A stretch of 64,000 bases of DNA from Chromobacterium sphagni (GTDB taxonomy: Bacteria; Pseudomonadota; Gammaproteobacteria; Burkholderiales; Chromobacteriaceae), in assembly GCF_001855555.1 (NCBI RefSeq), contig NZ_MKCT01000017.1, forward strand, positions 434,001 through 498,000, given 5' to 3'. The notes beneath the pieces were generated by a model, which was not told where the DNA came from, searched no databases, and worked only from the letters and a program-made list of their open reading frames with translations. Below are positions 48,229-56,760 of the stretch, piece by piece. Within the stretch, counting starts at the first letter, position 1, and the number at the start of each line of letters is the position of its first letter. Made by a program: the position numbers and the translations under genes.

Positions 48229-49017
48229 TTATTCCATCCAGCCGGGCTTACGCATTTCGATCAGGGCGAGTATGCCTTCCCGTCCTTCGTCGCTCATCCG
48301 CACCGCCAGGCTGTGCTCTATGCATTGCTGCATCACTTGCGGCGTGATGTTGTGCTGGCCGATCTCGCCTATCAGGTGCTTGGCCGCGCGCATCGCCGCC
48401 GGGCTGTTGAGCAGCAGTTGGCCCTGCATGTGCTCTACCGCCGCGTCCAGCTCGTCGTTTTCCACCACCTGGTGGATCAGGCCCAGGCGTTTGGCCTTGC
48501 CGGCGTTGAAACGCTCGGCGCTGATGCAGTAGCGCCGGGTGGAGCGCTCGCCGATGGCGCGGATCAGGTAGGGGGCCGCCAGCGCCGGGATCTGGCCGAA
48601 GCGGACGTCGGACAAGCTGAATAGCGCTTCCGACACGCTGATGGAGATGTCGCAACAGGCCACCAGCGCCATGCCCAGGCCGAAGGTCGAGCCTTGCACC
48701 CTGGCCAGCGTGGGTTTGGGCAGGGTGTCCAGAGTGTGCAGCAGGCGGGCGGTCTGTTGCGCGTAGCGGTTCAGCTCGCTGGCGGAGAACTGCGACAGTC
48801 GGCGCAGCCAGTCGGGATCGTGTCCGGCGGAGAAGCTGATGCCGCTGCCGGTCAGTACCACCGCGCGGACATCGTTGTCTTCGGCCAGGGTTTCCAGCGT
48901 GGCGGCCAAGAGGCTGATGGTTTCATCGTCCAGCGCGTTGTGCAGGTCGGCGCGGTTCAGCGTGACGGTGGCCACGCCTTGTTTGTTGACGTTCAGCAAT
49001 ACGGCTTGGGTGCTCAT
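48229..49017 (-). CDS. enoyl-CoA hydratase/isomerase family protein
   Basis: 262 aa from the ATG at 49017 (MSTQAVLLNVNKQGVATVTL). Crotonase fold with NALDDETI, the oxyanion-hole segment ISFSAGHDPDWL and VQGSTFGLGMALVACCDISI, ending near EMRKPGWME. The second catalytic glutamate position of true hydratases (usually AE-like) is not clear, so specificity is open. It lies 25 bases after the alpha/beta hydrolase gene in the same direction; the two probably form an operon. Confidence 0.88.
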   Translation of the reverse strand: MSTQAVLLNVNKQGVATVTLNRADLHNALDDETISLLAATLETLAEDNDVRAVVLTGSGISFSAGHDPDWLRRLSQFSASELNRYAQQTARLLHTLDTLPKPTLARVQGSTFGLGMALVACCDISISVSEALFSLSDVRFGQIPALAAPYLIRAIGERSTRRYCISAERFNAGKAKRLGLIHQVVENDELDAAVEHMQGQLLLNSPAAMRAAKHLIGEIGQHNITPQVMQQCIEHSLAVRMSDEGREGILALIEMRKPGWME

Positions 49018-49042
49018 GAGACTCCCCCTGGTGGATGCCGCT

Positions 49043-49831
49043 TCAGCGCGGGCTGAATTGAATGATGCCGCGGGCAAAGGCCTCGACGGCTTCGATGTGC
49101 AGTACGTGGCCGGCGCCGGGCAGGATTTCCAACCCGGCGTCCGGGATCAGGCTGTGCAGCAGCCTGGCCTGGTATAGCGGCGTCAGCCGGTCTTCGTCTC
49201 CGACCAGGATATGCACCGGTAGTTGCAATTCCGGCAGCCAGGTGCGGGCGTCGTGCTGGCGCACGCCATTGATCAGCCGGACCACCGCATCCCAGTCCAC
49301 CATGCCGGCCAGCATTTTCAGATCGTCCAGCATCGCGGCGTTGCTGGCCAGGAAACGGCTGGAAAACAGCCAGGGGATGCTCACCTGGTAGCGCAGATCC
49401 AGCCCGCCCTGGCTGTTGGCGGCTATCCAGCTGTCGCCGATGTGGCCGTTGACGCTGTCGGCCCAGGCCAGCGTCCCGGCGAGGAACAGCCGGCTGGCGC
49501 GGCCGGGATGGCGGTGGACGAAGTGCTGCGCCACCATGCCGCCATAGGACAGGCCCACCAGATAGGCCTGTTCGATCTGCAACTGGTCAAGCAGGCCGCA
49601 GGCGAGGTCGGCCTGTTCTGCCAGATGGTACAGCTCCGCCGGCGGATGATCGCTCTGTCCCTGGCCGAGGAAGTCCATCCGCAACAGGCGGAAGTATGGC
49701 TCCAGCTGCGGCAGCATCAGCGTCCAGCCCACCGTGGACATGGTGATGCCGTTGAGCAGCAGCAACGTCTGGCCGCCATGACCACTTTCCTCGTAGTAGA
49801 TCTGGTGCCCGGCTATCTGAGCATACGGCAT
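49043..49831 (-). CDS. alpha/beta hydrolase
   Basis: 262 aa. The fold signatures are present: LLLLNGITMSTVGW (oxyanion region), the nucleophile elbow GLSYGGMVAQHF (Ser), LVGDEDRLTP (Asp), and GAGHVLHIEAVEAF (His). It resembles 3-oxoadipate enol-lactonase and related C-C hydrolases, but the substrate is not known. First gene of the pair with the enoyl-CoA hydratase-like gene, which suggests breakdown of an acyl or aromatic compound. Confidence 0.88.
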   Translation of the reverse strand: MPYAQIAGHQIYYEESGHGGQTLLLLNGITMSTVGWTLMLPQLEPYFRLLRMDFLGQGQSDHPPAELYHLAEQADLACGLLDQLQIEQAYLVGLSYGGMVAQHFVHRHPGRASRLFLAGTLAWADSVNGHIGDSWIAANSQGGLDLRYQVSIPWLFSSRFLASNAAMLDDLKMLAGMVDWDAVVRLINGVRQHDARTWLPELQLPVHILVGDEDRLTPLYQARLLHSLIPDAGLEILPGAGHVLHIEAVEAFARGIIQFSPR

Positions 49832-49988
49832 GGCAAGCTCCTGTTTCTGGCTGCGGTGTCATTCATTCTAGGACCCGCCGGGTGTCGCTGAACAGATGGG
49901 GCGGGCAAATAGCGCAATGTAATGTCGCTGACATTTTTCTGGCTTAGATTAGCGGGGTTTAACGAAATCAGGCAGTTTTTTCAAGATC

Positions 49989-51803
49989 ATGCAAACTTGC
50001 GTCGAGCCGTCCCTGTCGCACGGGCCGGTGGGCTGGTGTCAGGAGCTGGAGGAAATCATAGGCCGGCGCAAGCTGCAGCCGGTGTTCCAGCCCATTGTCG
50101 ATCTGGATGCGGGCAGCATACTGGGCTACGAGGGCCTGATACGCGGTCCGTCCGACAGCACGCTGCATTCGCCGATGATGCTGTTCGAGGCGGCGGAGCG
50201 CTGCCAGATGACGCTGTCGCTGGATCAGGCCTGCCTGCGGGCTTGCGCCGAACGATTCGTCGAACTGGCGCTGCCGGGGCTGCTGTTCGTCAACACCAGC
50301 CCGGAGACCTTGCTGCTGCAAGGGCAGAAACCAGCCGCCATCCTGGGTTTCTTCGGCCAGATCGGCCTGGACAGCAAGCGCGTGATTCTCGAGTTGACCG
50401 AAACCCGGCCCAATGGCGGCTATCTGGCCTTGCGCGAAGTCACTGGCGTTTGCCGCCAGGGCGGTCTGCGCATTGCGCTGGACGATCTGGGCGAGGGGTT
50501 TTCCAATCTGCGGCTGTGGTCGGAGCTGCGTCCCGATTTCGTCAAGCTGGACAAGCATTTCGTGCAGAACATCCACCTCGATCCCTTGAAGGAGCAATTC
50601 GTTCGCTCGATGGTGGACATTGCCCGCCAATCCGGCGCCATGCTGGTGGCGGAGGGGATTGAGGCGGCGGCGGAGCTGCGCACGCTGTGCCGGCTGGGCG
50701 TGCGCTACGGCCAGGGCTATCTGTTGGCCCGGCCCCAGGCCAATCCCGCGCACGAGTTGCCGCTGCAGACCGACGCGCTGCCTTGGGCCGGCAGCCGCCG
50801 CCACGGCCTGCGCAATCAGCCCTTGGCGCGCGACCTGCTGCTGGAAGTGATGCCGCTGGATGCCAAGGTGCCCAACGAAACCGCTTATCGCCGCTTCGCC
50901 GATCATCCAGAATGCTTCGCCATCCCGGTGGTGGAGGACGGGGTGCCGGTGGGTCTGCTGCGGCGCCATCACCTGCTGGAAAGCTTCGCCAAGCCGTTCA
51001 ACCGCGAGCTGTACGGCAAAAAGCCTTGTCATCTGATGATGGACAAGCAGCCGCTGGTGGTGAGCGCCGACATGAATGTGCATGAATTGTCCAGCCTGGT
51101 GGTGGCGGCGGAGCAGCGCTATCTGGTGGACGGCTTCATCATCACCGAAAGCGGCCGCTATCTGGGCATGGGCACTGGCTTCGCGCTGATGCGCAAGATC
51201 ACAGAGCTGCAGTTGTCGGCCGCCCGCTACGCCAATCCGCTGACCGGCCTGCCCGGCAATGTGCCGATCAACGAGACCATAGACCGCCTGCTGGGAATGA
51301 AGACGCCTTTCGTGGTGGCCTATGCCGACCTGGACCACTTCAAGCCGTTTAATGATTTATACGGTTATGCCGCCGGCGATAGCCTGATCGAGCTGGTGGC
51401 CCACCTGCTGCTGGAGCATGCCGATCCGGAGCGCGACTTCGTCGGCCATGTCGGCGGCGACGATTTCGTGGTGCTGATGCAGGCGGACGATTGGGAGGCG
51501 CGTCTGCAATGCGTGCTGGAAGTATTTGGCCGGCAGGCGGCGCAGCATTTCTCCGAGTGCCACCGCGAGGCGGGCGGTTTCGAGGTGACGGCGCGCAACG
51601 GCGAGATCATGTTCCTGCCGTTGACCACGCTGTCGCTGGGCGTGGTCAGGGTGAGGCCGGGGCAGTTCGGCAACCACTACGAGATCGGCGCGGTGACGGC
51701 CGAGGCGAAGAAGCAGGCCAAGAAAATGCCGGGCAACAGCCTGTTCGTCGAAAGGCGGCAGCCGGCCGCAGCGGTGGCGGCGTGTCGTTGCGGGCAGGCG
51801 TAA
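49989..51803 (+). CDS. EAL-CBS-GGDEF cyclic-di-GMP signalling protein
   Basis: 604 aa. The order is unusual: EAL domain first (about 25-260; YEGLIRG as the EAL motif, ILELTETR, ALDDLGEG, KLDKHF, AEGIE), then a CBS-pair region (about 285-415; FAIPVVEDGVPVGLLRRHHL, DGFIITESGRYLGMGTGFAL), and a C-terminal GGDEF domain (about 430-590; VAYADLDHFKPFNDLYGYAA, VGGDDF). The phosphodiesterase motifs look intact. The cyclase signature is GGDDF, a conservative change from GGDEF. No membrane segment. The CBS pair probably senses an adenine nucleotide. Confidence 0.93.
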   Translation: MQTCVEPSLSHGPVGWCQELEEIIGRRKLQPVFQPIVDLDAGSILGYEGLIRGPSDSTLHSPMMLFEAAERCQMTLSLDQACLRACAERFVELALPGLLFVNTSPETLLLQGQKPAAILGFFGQIGLDSKRVILELTETRPNGGYLALREVTGVCRQGGLRIALDDLGEGFSNLRLWSELRPDFVKLDKHFVQNIHLDPLKEQFVRSMVDIARQSGAMLVAEGIEAAAELRTLCRLGVRYGQGYLLARPQANPAHELPLQTDALPWAGSRRHGLRNQPLARDLLLEVMPLDAKVPNETAYRRFADHPECFAIPVVEDGVPVGLLRRHHLLESFAKPFNRELYGKKPCHLMMDKQPLVVSADMNVHELSSLVVAAEQRYLVDGFIITESGRYLGMGTGFALMRKITELQLSAARYANPLTGLPGNVPINETIDRLLGMKTPFVVAYADLDHFKPFNDLYGYAAGDSLIELVAHLLLEHADPERDFVGHVGGDDFVVLMQADDWEARLQCVLEVFGRQAAQHFSECHREAGGFEVTARNGEIMFLPLTTLSLGVVRVRPGQFGNHYEIGAVTAEAKKQAKKMPGNSLFVERRQPAAAVAACRCGQA

Positions 51804-52215
51804 CCGAGGTCTCTGCGGCGGGAAAACGACAGCGCGGGCTACCGCTCGCGTCGTCCCTTACCGCGACGCTTGTCAAATTTATTAAACATGGCATAGGCTG
51901 TCCCCAAAAGCCGCCGCGACCGACGACGGCTGCGCTGTCCGCCGGACGGCAGATGAAGAGGAGACATCATGGCCTGTTCCATCCGTTTCGTCGCGCCATT
52001 CCCGGCGCAGCCGCCCACCGCATCTTCCCGCTCGCTTCTTTCTTCGTTTAATCTTTTCAGGCAAGGCAAACCGCGTTTTGCCATGCGGGCAGCGCAAAGC
52101 CTATCGCTGTCCGTCGCGGCATAGCCCGTTTCTTGCCGTTTCCATTGATGCGCAGGACGCGTCCCAGCCGTCGGCATCGCGCCTGCCTGGTGTTTGAGTT
52201 GGAGGGAGTCAGATC
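51804..52215. other. 412-bp intergenic region upstream of the ABC ATPase
   Basis: No firmly supported gene. A 51-codon frame at 51969-52124 (MACSIRFVAPFPAQPPTASS) has GAGGAG before its ATG, but serine/proline/arginine composition and lack of a family make it doubtful. It may act as a leader or be spurious. GGAGGGAG precedes the start of the next gene. Confidence 0.35.
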
Positions 52216-53391
52216 ATGTCGGAAGCCATCGCGGCCACAAAACACGCAGCAGCCGTTCCCGCCGCAGGCGCCGTCCCTGGCGCAAGCGGCAGCGCGGAGG
52301 CGCCTTACCTGAAGATATCCGGAGTGGTGAAGAAGTTTGGCGATCATCTGGCGGTGGACCATATCGACCTGGATATCCGTCAAAAGGAAATCTTCGCCCT
52401 GCTGGGCAGCTCCGGCTGTGGCAAGTCCACGCTGCTGCGCATGCTGGCGGGCATGGAGACGCCGAGCGGCGGGCGCATCATTCTGGACGGCCAGGACATG
52501 CAGGGCCTGCAGCCCTACCAGCGGCCGGTCAACATGATGTTCCAGAACTACGCGCTGTTCCCGCACATGACGGTGGAGGAGAACGTGGCCTTCGGCCTGA
52601 AGCAGGACAAAGTCCCCCGGGATGAAATCGCTGAACGGGTGGCGAAAATGCTGGATCTGGTGCAGATGCGCAAGTTCGCCGGCCGCAAGCCGCACCAGTT
52701 GTCCGGCGGCCAGCAGCAGCGGGTGGCGCTGGCGCGCAGCCTGGTGAAGCGGCCCAAGCTGTTGTTGCTGGACGAACCACTTGGCGCGCTGGACAAGAAG
52801 CTCAGGCAGCAGACCCAGCTGGAGCTGGTCAACACCATCGAAGCGGTGGGCGTCACCTGCATCATGGTCACCCACGACCAGGAAGAGGCGATGACCATGG
52901 CCAGCCGCATCGGCATCATGAGCGAGGGCAAGCTGCTGCAGGTGGGCACTCCGACCGAGATCTACGAATACCCCAATTGCCGCTTCACCGCCGAGTTCAT
53001 CGGCGAGACCAATATGCTGGAGGGCGCGGTGGTGGTGGACGAACCGGATCTGGTTGAGATCAACTCGCAGGAGCTGGGCGGTGTGATCCGCATCGACCAC
53101 GGCATCACCGGTCCCAAGGGCATGCACGTGTGGGCCAGCATCCGGCCGGAAGACGTGCGGCTGGACAAGCAGCCGCTGGCGTCGGGGCCCAACCGCGCCG
53201 CCGGCGTGGTGCAGGATATCGCCTATCTGGGCAGCTATTCCATCTATCACGTGAAACTGGCGGGCGGCAAGATCGTCAAATCGATAGTGCCATCGTCGCG
53301 CTGGTGCGATGCCAATGAAACGCCGCCCACCTGGGGCGAGCCGGTGTACGTCAGCTGGCGCGCCGATGTGCCGGTGGTGCTGATCATGTAG
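52216..53391 (+). CDS. potG: putrescine-type ABC transporter ATP-binding protein
   Basis: 391 aa. After an alanine-rich 30-residue start, the ATPase shows Walker [14 protein letters not shown], the signature [13 protein letters not shown], Walker [13 protein letters not shown] and the switch [10 protein letters not shown]. The C-terminal TOBE_2 domain follows. Sequence is of the PotG/PotA group (polyamine import). The permease and binding-protein genes are not adjacent. It is followed by a PuuB-like oxidase, which supports a link to putrescine use. Confidence 0.85.
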   Translation: MSEAIAATKHAAAVPAAGAVPGASGSAEAPYLKISGVVKKFGDHLAVDHIDLDIRQKEIFALLGSSGCGKSTLLRMLAGMETPSGGRIILDGQDMQGLQPYQRPVNMMFQNYALFPHMTVEENVAFGLKQDKVPRDEIAERVAKMLDLVQMRKFAGRKPHQLSGGQQQRVALARSLVKRPKLLLLDEPLGALDKKLRQQTQLELVNTIEAVGVTCIMVTHDQEEAMTMASRIGIMSEGKLLQVGTPTEIYEYPNCRFTAEFIGETNMLEGAVVVDEPDLVEINSQELGGVIRIDHGITGPKGMHVWASIRPEDVRLDKQPLASGPNRAAGVVQDIAYLGSYSIYHVKLAGGKIVKSIVPSSRWCDANETPPTWGEPVYVSWRADVPVVLIM

Positions 53392-53452
53392 CGCTGCCTG
53401 TATGGCCCCGCCTTGGCGGGGCCTCCCGCCGGTCTTTGCTTTCGAGGATTCT

Positions 53453-54742
53453 ATGCTGCGCTTCGCCCATCAGCCGCACCCTCCGTCCTACTATGCCGCC
53501 ACTGCCCATCCCTGGGTCCGCCGCGCCGAACTGCAAGGGGACGCCAGCTGCGACGTCTGCGTGGTGGGTGGCGGCCTGGCCGGCCTGTCGGCGGCGCTGA
53601 ACCTGCGCGAAAAGGGCTTCTCCGTGATCCTGCTGGAAGGCTCCGCGGTGGGTTTCGGCGCCTCCGGCCGCAACGGCGGCCAGGTGATAGCCGGCTTCGC
53701 CAGCGATATCGATTCCATCCGCCGCCAACTGGGCGACGACGCCGCGCGCGCGATGTGGAACATGTCGGTGGAGGCGATAGACATCATCGACGAGAGGGTG
53801 AGGCGCCACGACATCCAATGCGACTGGCGGCGAGGCTATGTCAGCGTGGCGGTGAAGCCGCGCCACCTGAAGGCGCTGGAAGCCTGGCAGCGGGAGGCGG
53901 AAATCCGCTATGGCTACGGCGGCCAGCAATTATGGGACCGCGCCGAGCTGCGTCGCCGTTTGTCCAGCGAGCGCTACCAGGGCGGGTTGTTCGATCCGCG
54001 CTCCGGCCACCTGCATCCGCTGAATTACACGCTGGGCCTGGCCCAGGCGGCGCGGGACGCCGGCGTGGACATCTACGAGCAATCGCCCGCCACGCGGCTG
54101 GAGCAGGGCGCTGCGCCCAAGGTACATACCGAGCGTGGCGCGGTGTCTTGCAAGCAAGTGGTGCTGGCCTGCAACTCCTACATCGGCGCGCTGGTTCCAG
54201 AGCTGGAACGGCGCATCATGCCGGCCGGCACCTATGTGATTGCCACCGAGCCGCTGGGCGAAGCGCGCGCCCGCGCGCTGATCGCCGACAATATGGCGGT
54301 GTGCGACACCAATTTCGTGTTGGATTATTACCGGCTGTCCGCCGATCACCGGCTGCTGTTCGGCGGCAAGGTCAGCTATTCCGGCCGCGAGCCGCGCGAC
54401 CTGGCCGGCGCGATGCGCGCCGACATGCTGCGCGTGTTCCCGCAACTGGCCGACGCGCGCATCGACTATGCCTGGGGCGGCTTCTGCGACATCACGGTCA
54501 ACCGCGCGCCGGACTTTGGCCGCCTATCCGGCAATGTCTACTACCTGCAAGGCTTTTCCGGCCACGGCGTCAACATCACCGGCCTGGCCGGCAAGGTGGT
54601 GGCGGAGGCCATCGCCGGCACCTCGTCGCGGCTGGATCTGTTCAGCAAAATCCGCCACCGGCCCTTCCCCGGCGGCAAGCTGCTGCGCACGCCGGCGCTG
54701 GTGTTGGGCATGGCTTATTACCGGATGCTGGATTACCTGTGA
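53453..54742 (+). CDS. FAD-dependent oxidoreductase, PuuB-like (gamma-glutamylputrescine oxidase family)
   Basis: 429 aa from the ATG at 53453 (GAGGA upstream). DAO-type flavoprotein: the dinucleotide motif VCVVGGGLAGLSAALNL, then GFGASGRNGGQV with the conserved residues of this group, RRGYVSVAVKP, and the C-terminal FAD motif GLAGKVVAEAIAG. PuuB oxidises gamma-glutamylputrescine; related enzymes act on other amines, so the exact substrate is inferred. Lies 61 bases after the potG-like gene, likely co-transcribed. Confidence 0.85.
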   Translation: MLRFAHQPHPPSYYAATAHPWVRRAELQGDASCDVCVVGGGLAGLSAALNLREKGFSVILLEGSAVGFGASGRNGGQVIAGFASDIDSIRRQLGDDAARAMWNMSVEAIDIIDERVRRHDIQCDWRRGYVSVAVKPRHLKALEAWQREAEIRYGYGGQQLWDRAELRRRLSSERYQGGLFDPRSGHLHPLNYTLGLAQAARDAGVDIYEQSPATRLEQGAAPKVHTERGAVSCKQVVLACNSYIGALVPELERRIMPAGTYVIATEPLGEARARALIADNMAVCDTNFVLDYYRLSADHRLLFGGKVSYSGREPRDLAGAMRADMLRVFPQLADARIDYAWGGFCDITVNRAPDFGRLSGNVYYLQGFSGHGVNITGLAGKVVAEAIAGTSSRLDLFSKIRHRPFPGGKLLRTPALVLGMAYYRMLDYL

Positions 54743-54925
54743 TCCGGTTTCTGATAGGCATGGAAACGGCCCGTATGCGCTGAGCGCCTGCGGGCTGTCT
54801 GCTTTTCAGGGGTGTGCGACGCTTGCGGGATTGGTTCTGGCGGACTATGACGTCATCTGTTTGGGATTGAAGGGGATGGTTTTGGCCGCCTCCCGATTTG
54901 ACTGGGCTGATTGTCGGAGCGTGTG

Positions 54926-55621
54926 ATGGATGTCTCGATTGCTGACCTGGACGGACAGATTCTGGACGGCCTGGATTTTTGTTCCAAATCCTATGCCTTG
55001 TTTGAAAAACTCAGGGCGGAGCCGGGCGGGATCGAGCGGTTCAGGATGCGGTCCGAGCGGGGAGCGGTGAAACGCTTGCTGGACGAGATTATGCCGATTT
55101 GCCGCTATGTTCAGCATTATTACCGAGCGGGCCGGTATATCTCGGTGCGCTGGGTGGAGGGGAGCCAGCATTATGATGCCGAGCTTCACCAGAGAGGAGA
55201 CTACGTCGCGCAAGGTTATTATGAAAAGCTGGCATATCTGGAGGTAACCAGCGCTATGCACCCCAATCAGCACTGGGTGCGCAAGATGTTGAATCGAGGG
55301 GAGGTCGTCTACGCTCCCAAAGGGATAGACGCCAGCAGGAATACGCCTCTGAAATCCGAACCGGTCGTATTCGGAAACCACGAGCATGTGCTCAACTTTG
55401 TGCCTATCGTTGTCGAATCCATACGCAAAAAATCGGCAGTCGCCTATCCCCGCCATACCTCGCTGGTCATTCAATGCTGCCTGAATAATATTTACATGGT
55501 TGATGATTGGAAGCTGTTGGTGGCGGAAGTGGAGAAGCAGGTTGCATCTTCTCCTTTTCTGGAGATTCTCTTGATGGACGAGTGCACGCAAAGAGCCACT
55601 GCGCTGACGCTGACAATGTAA
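54926..55621 (+). CDS. hypothetical protein
   Basis: 231 aa from the ATG at 54926 (GGAG 9 bases upstream). Soluble, mixed alpha/beta. Contains VQHYYRAGRYISVRWVEGSQ, YDAELHQRGDYVAQGYYEKL and HEHVLNFVPIVVESIRKKS. No family is recognised. It lies alone between the PuuB-like gene and a convergent hydrolase gene. Function unknown. Confidence 0.65.
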   Translation: MDVSIADLDGQILDGLDFCSKSYALFEKLRAEPGGIERFRMRSERGAVKRLLDEIMPICRYVQHYYRAGRYISVRWVEGSQHYDAELHQRGDYVAQGYYEKLAYLEVTSAMHPNQHWVRKMLNRGEVVYAPKGIDASRNTPLKSEPVVFGNHEHVLNFVPIVVESIRKKSAVAYPRHTSLVIQCCLNNIYMVDDWKLLVAEVEKQVASSPFLEILLMDECTQRATALTLTM

Positions 55622-55716
55622 GCCGCCAGGCAGGGGAAACTGCAAGCGTATCGCAGGGTAACAAGTCCATGCGCAAGAGCGCCCTCTTGAGCAAAGACGG
55701 CTTGGCTGGCTTGCGG

Positions 55717-56673
55717 CTATTTTTCTGCCGGCGCCGCCTGCTTCAGGAAGCCGGCAATCGTTCCGGCCAGCTCCGGCGCCAGCGGCGGCGCCTGGTCTTG
55801 CTGCGAAACCGGACGACTGGACGAACCGTCGCCATGCAGCAGGTGATCCATGCCGTTTATCAGCGCCAGCCGGCTGTCCGGCTGGGCGGTGTGCAGCGCC
55901 AACGCTTCCTGCTTGTCCACCTGCCGATCCGCGGTGCCTTGCACGATCAGCATCGGGATGCGCAGCGACTGGACGACCTGGCTGGGCGTATAGCGGAACC
56001 AGGAGATCAGGTAGGGCTGGATGCTGGGGCGGTACACCACCATCAGCGGGCCGGGCACATTGTCGGCTTCGCGGCCTTGCTGCAGCGCCTGCAGGATGCG
56101 TTCACTCGCTTTGGCTAGATGTTCCGGCAGGCGCGGCTTCAACTGGGCGCGCAGGATATCGGCGGCGTTGCGGGCCGGGCCGTTCAGCGAGACGAAGACG
56201 GCTACCGGCTGTTTTCCCGCCGCCAGCATGCCAATCAGCGCCCCTTCGCCGTGTCCTATCACCATCACCGAAGAGAAGCGCGGATCGGCGCGCAGCTTGG
56301 CGATCCAGCCGGCGGCGTCGGCCACGTAGTCGTCGAAATGCAGCTTGCCTTCATCCAGGCCGGCGGCGCGGCTGGCGGCGATGGCGCGCTTGTCGTAGCG
56401 CAGCGAGGCGATGCCGGCGTCTGAGAGCGCCTGCGCCAGCTGCTTGAGGTTGTCTATCCTGCCATCGGGGGGCCCCGGGTAGTTGCCGTCGCGGTCTATC
56501 GCGCCTGAGCCGGCGATGATCAGCGCTACCGGCGGTTTGGCGGCGCGGTCCGGCAGCAGCAGCGAGCCGGAGATGCGGCCGCTGGGGGCGTCCAGGTCGA
56601 TGGGCTGGCCGATCGCCGCCAGCGCCTGGCTGGAAACGATGGCCAGCAGGGCGGCGAAGAAGGCAAGGCGCAT
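55717..56673 (-). CDS. secreted alpha/beta hydrolase
   Basis: 318 aa from the ATG at 56673 (MRLAFFAALLAIVSSQALAA, signal peptide). Hydrolase fold: VALIIAGSGAIDRDGN, the nucleophile elbow VIGHGEGALIG (Ser replaced by Glu-flanked GHGEG, the nucleophile Ser is not present at the usual place), LIVQGTADRQVDKQ and NGMDHLLHGDG. With GHGEG instead of GHSxG the catalytic serine is missing, so activity is doubtful or a different residue serves. Function unknown; probably periplasmic. Confidence 0.75.
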   Translation of the reverse strand: MRLAFFAALLAIVSSQALAAIGQPIDLDAPSGRISGSLLLPDRAAKPPVALIIAGSGAIDRDGNYPGPPDGRIDNLKQLAQALSDAGIASLRYDKRAIAASRAAGLDEGKLHFDDYVADAAGWIAKLRADPRFSSVMVIGHGEGALIGMLAAGKQPVAVFVSLNGPARNAADILRAQLKPRLPEHLAKASERILQALQQGREADNVPGPLMVVYRPSIQPYLISWFRYTPSQVVQSLRIPMLIVQGTADRQVDKQEALALHTAQPDSRLALINGMDHLLHGDGSSSRPVSQQDQAPPLAPELAGTIAGFLKQAAPAEK

Positions 56674-56760
56674 GGCGGACTCTACGGGTGAAAAGCCCAT
56701 GATACGGCGCCAATTAATTTAATGTCATTCAATTGCCGCGGCGTCCGGCAAGCGGCGGTT

